A stretch of 17,419 nt of DNA from Gammaproteobacteria bacterium UBA2168 (lineage in GTDB: Bacteria; Pseudomonadota; Gammaproteobacteria; Pseudomonadales; Azotimanducaceae). The notes under the pieces are model-generated. The model searched no databases. It saw nothing but the letters and a program-made list of their open reading frames with translations, and had not been told where the DNA came from. The stretch is from contig DCWG01000099.1 in the NCBI GenBank assembly GCA_002327525.1, positions 15,752 through 33,170 of the forward strand, given 5' to 3'. Positions 16,744-17,419 of this stretch are shown here, in pieces. Made by a program: the position numbers and the translations under genes. Positions within the stretch are counted from its first letter, which is position 1; every line of letters begins with the position of its first letter.

Positions 16744-17307
16744 ATGGCGCTGAGAGTGACATTCGATTTGGAAGAACGGGATCTGCGATACTTCAAGGAC
16801 AACATGAAGCGCGCACGATCGGTGGCGAATACGGCCGATGCGCAGAAGATACTCGCACGCGCGGAAGCCATGGTCGACGACGTGAAGAACAGCAACGTTC
16901 CCGCGTTCGTGTTGGAGAGGGTGGAGAAGCTCAATCATCTCATCGATATGGTGCGGGACGAGGAGTGGGCGCTGGCCAGCCCGGAACGCAGAAACGTGCT
17001 CGCGGCACTCGCTTACTTCGCCGACCCCGAGGACATCATTCCTGATGCAGTACCTGTGATCGGATACATCGATGACGCCATCATGATCGAGCTGGTAGTG
17101 AGAGAGTTGAAACACGAGATTGAGGCTTTCGTTGATTTCGAAAAGTACCGAAGCGGTGAAAAAGCACGCCATCGCAACGAGAATCTATCCCGTGATGAGT
17201 ACCTTGAAATGAAACGGCGGGAGCTGCACAGCCGTATGCGTCGTCGCAGGAAAATCACCCGCAGCGGCGCATCAGGAAGCACGCGCACTCGTTTCCGTCT
17301 GTTTTGA
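16744..17307 (+). CDS. DUF1232 (YkvA-like) protein
   Basis: A 187-residue protein with a DUF1232 domain at about 83-120, recognised from YFADPEDIIPDAVPVIGYID (91-110), followed by a hydrophobic stretch DAIMIELVV. DUF1232 proteins are small, widespread and of unknown function. The N-terminal 80 residues are largely helical and charged (for example KILARAEAMVDDVK, 35-48). The C-terminal tail (about 158-187) is strongly basic, with RMRRRRK at 164-170, and might bind nucleic acid or membrane lipids. A GGAG ribosome site lies 8 bases before the ATG. It starts 23 bases after the symporter stop and is probably the last gene of the operon. No signal peptide is seen. Confidence 0.85.
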   Translation: MALRVTFDLEERDLRYFKDNMKRARSVANTADAQKILARAEAMVDDVKNSNVPAFVLERVEKLNHLIDMVRDEEWALASPERRNVLAALAYFADPEDIIPDAVPVIGYIDDAIMIELVVRELKHEIEAFVDFEKYRSGEKARHRNENLSRDEYLEMKRRELHSRMRRRRKITRSGASGSTRTRFRLF

Positions 17308-17320
17308 ATAATCGCGCGGC

Positions 17321-17338
17321 AGGTCAGGGGGCCTTTTT
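17321..17338 (+). terminator. weak candidate terminator after the gor operon
   Basis: AGGTC and GGCCT can pair (5 bp, one G-U) around a 4-base loop and are followed by a T-run ending at 17338. It lies 14 bases after the DUF1232 stop, where a terminator is expected, but the stem is short. Confidence 0.35.
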
Positions 17339-17395
17339 ACGCAGTCGCTGCGCGTAAACGGGTGCGGTGGCAATTCTCCGTGCGTATGCTTGTTG

Positions 17396-17419
17396 AAGGA
17401 CATATTAAAGGACATATTA
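17396..17419. repeat. two tandem copies of a 12-bp unit at the window end
   Basis: AAGGACATATTA occurs twice head to tail, identically, and the second copy ends on the last base of the window. Whether the array continues is not visible. The rest of 17339-17395 shows only an imperfect hairpin around ACGCAG/CTGCGCGT. Confidence 0.8.

Noticed and set aside
17339..17362. Hairpin ACGCAG/CTGCGCGT as a terminator
   Set aside because: The stem is imperfect and no T-run follows it on the plus strand; on the minus strand it is followed by A residues.

Overview
The window looks like a chromosomal segment of a GC-rich gammaproteobacterium. This is inferred from E. coli-type LexA operators, an imuA-imuB-dnaE2 cassette, an XrtA/PEP-CTERM-type ATPase and a Gor closely matching the E. 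coli enzyme. Species cannot be fixed. No insertion sequence, integrase, CRISPR array or phage gene is visible. Gene density is high. The only stretch over 300 bases without a confident gene is 10302-10716.

Layout: (1) 1-41, the 5' part of a tRNA-Ser(UGA) gene on the minus strand, cut by the window edge. (2) 80-3434, a minus-strand operon for nucleotide-sugar precursors: a TviB/WbpA-like UDP-sugar 6-dehydrogenase, a UDP-glucuronate-4-epimerase-like enzyme, then galE. (3) 3588-4697, a divergent XrtA-associated AAA ATPase. (4) 10301-4708, the minus-strand SOS mutasome operon imuA-imuB-dnaE2. It is driven by a promoter whose 17-bp spacer contains one LexA-like palindrome, and a second, near-consensus LexA box lies 32 bp downstream. 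(5) 10419-10716, a poorly explained stretch with several inverted repeats, a weak 80-codon ORF and a rho-independent terminator. (6) 12111-10717, ugd, starting at TTG and carrying an exact in-frame 78-bp tandem duplication of its catalytic-cysteine segment. (7) 12256-17307, a plus-strand operon gor - alkaline phosphatase - AGCS symporter - DUF1232 protein with overlapping or near-overlapping reading frames.

The sugar genes on both sides of the SOS cassette can together make UDP-galactose, UDP-glucuronate, UDP-galacturonate and probably UDP-N-acetylhexosaminuronate. These are precursors for an acidic exopolysaccharide or capsule, which fits the XrtA-type ATPase. The imu cassette is the damage-inducible error-prone translesion system. 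Gor maintains reduced glutathione, the phosphatase releases phosphate outside the cytoplasm, and the symporter imports small amino acids. The most unusual observations are the duplicated active-site loop in Ugd, the double LexA operator arrangement, a candidate clamp-binding motif in the N-terminal extension of ImuA, and the possible structured RNA upstream of the imu terminator.
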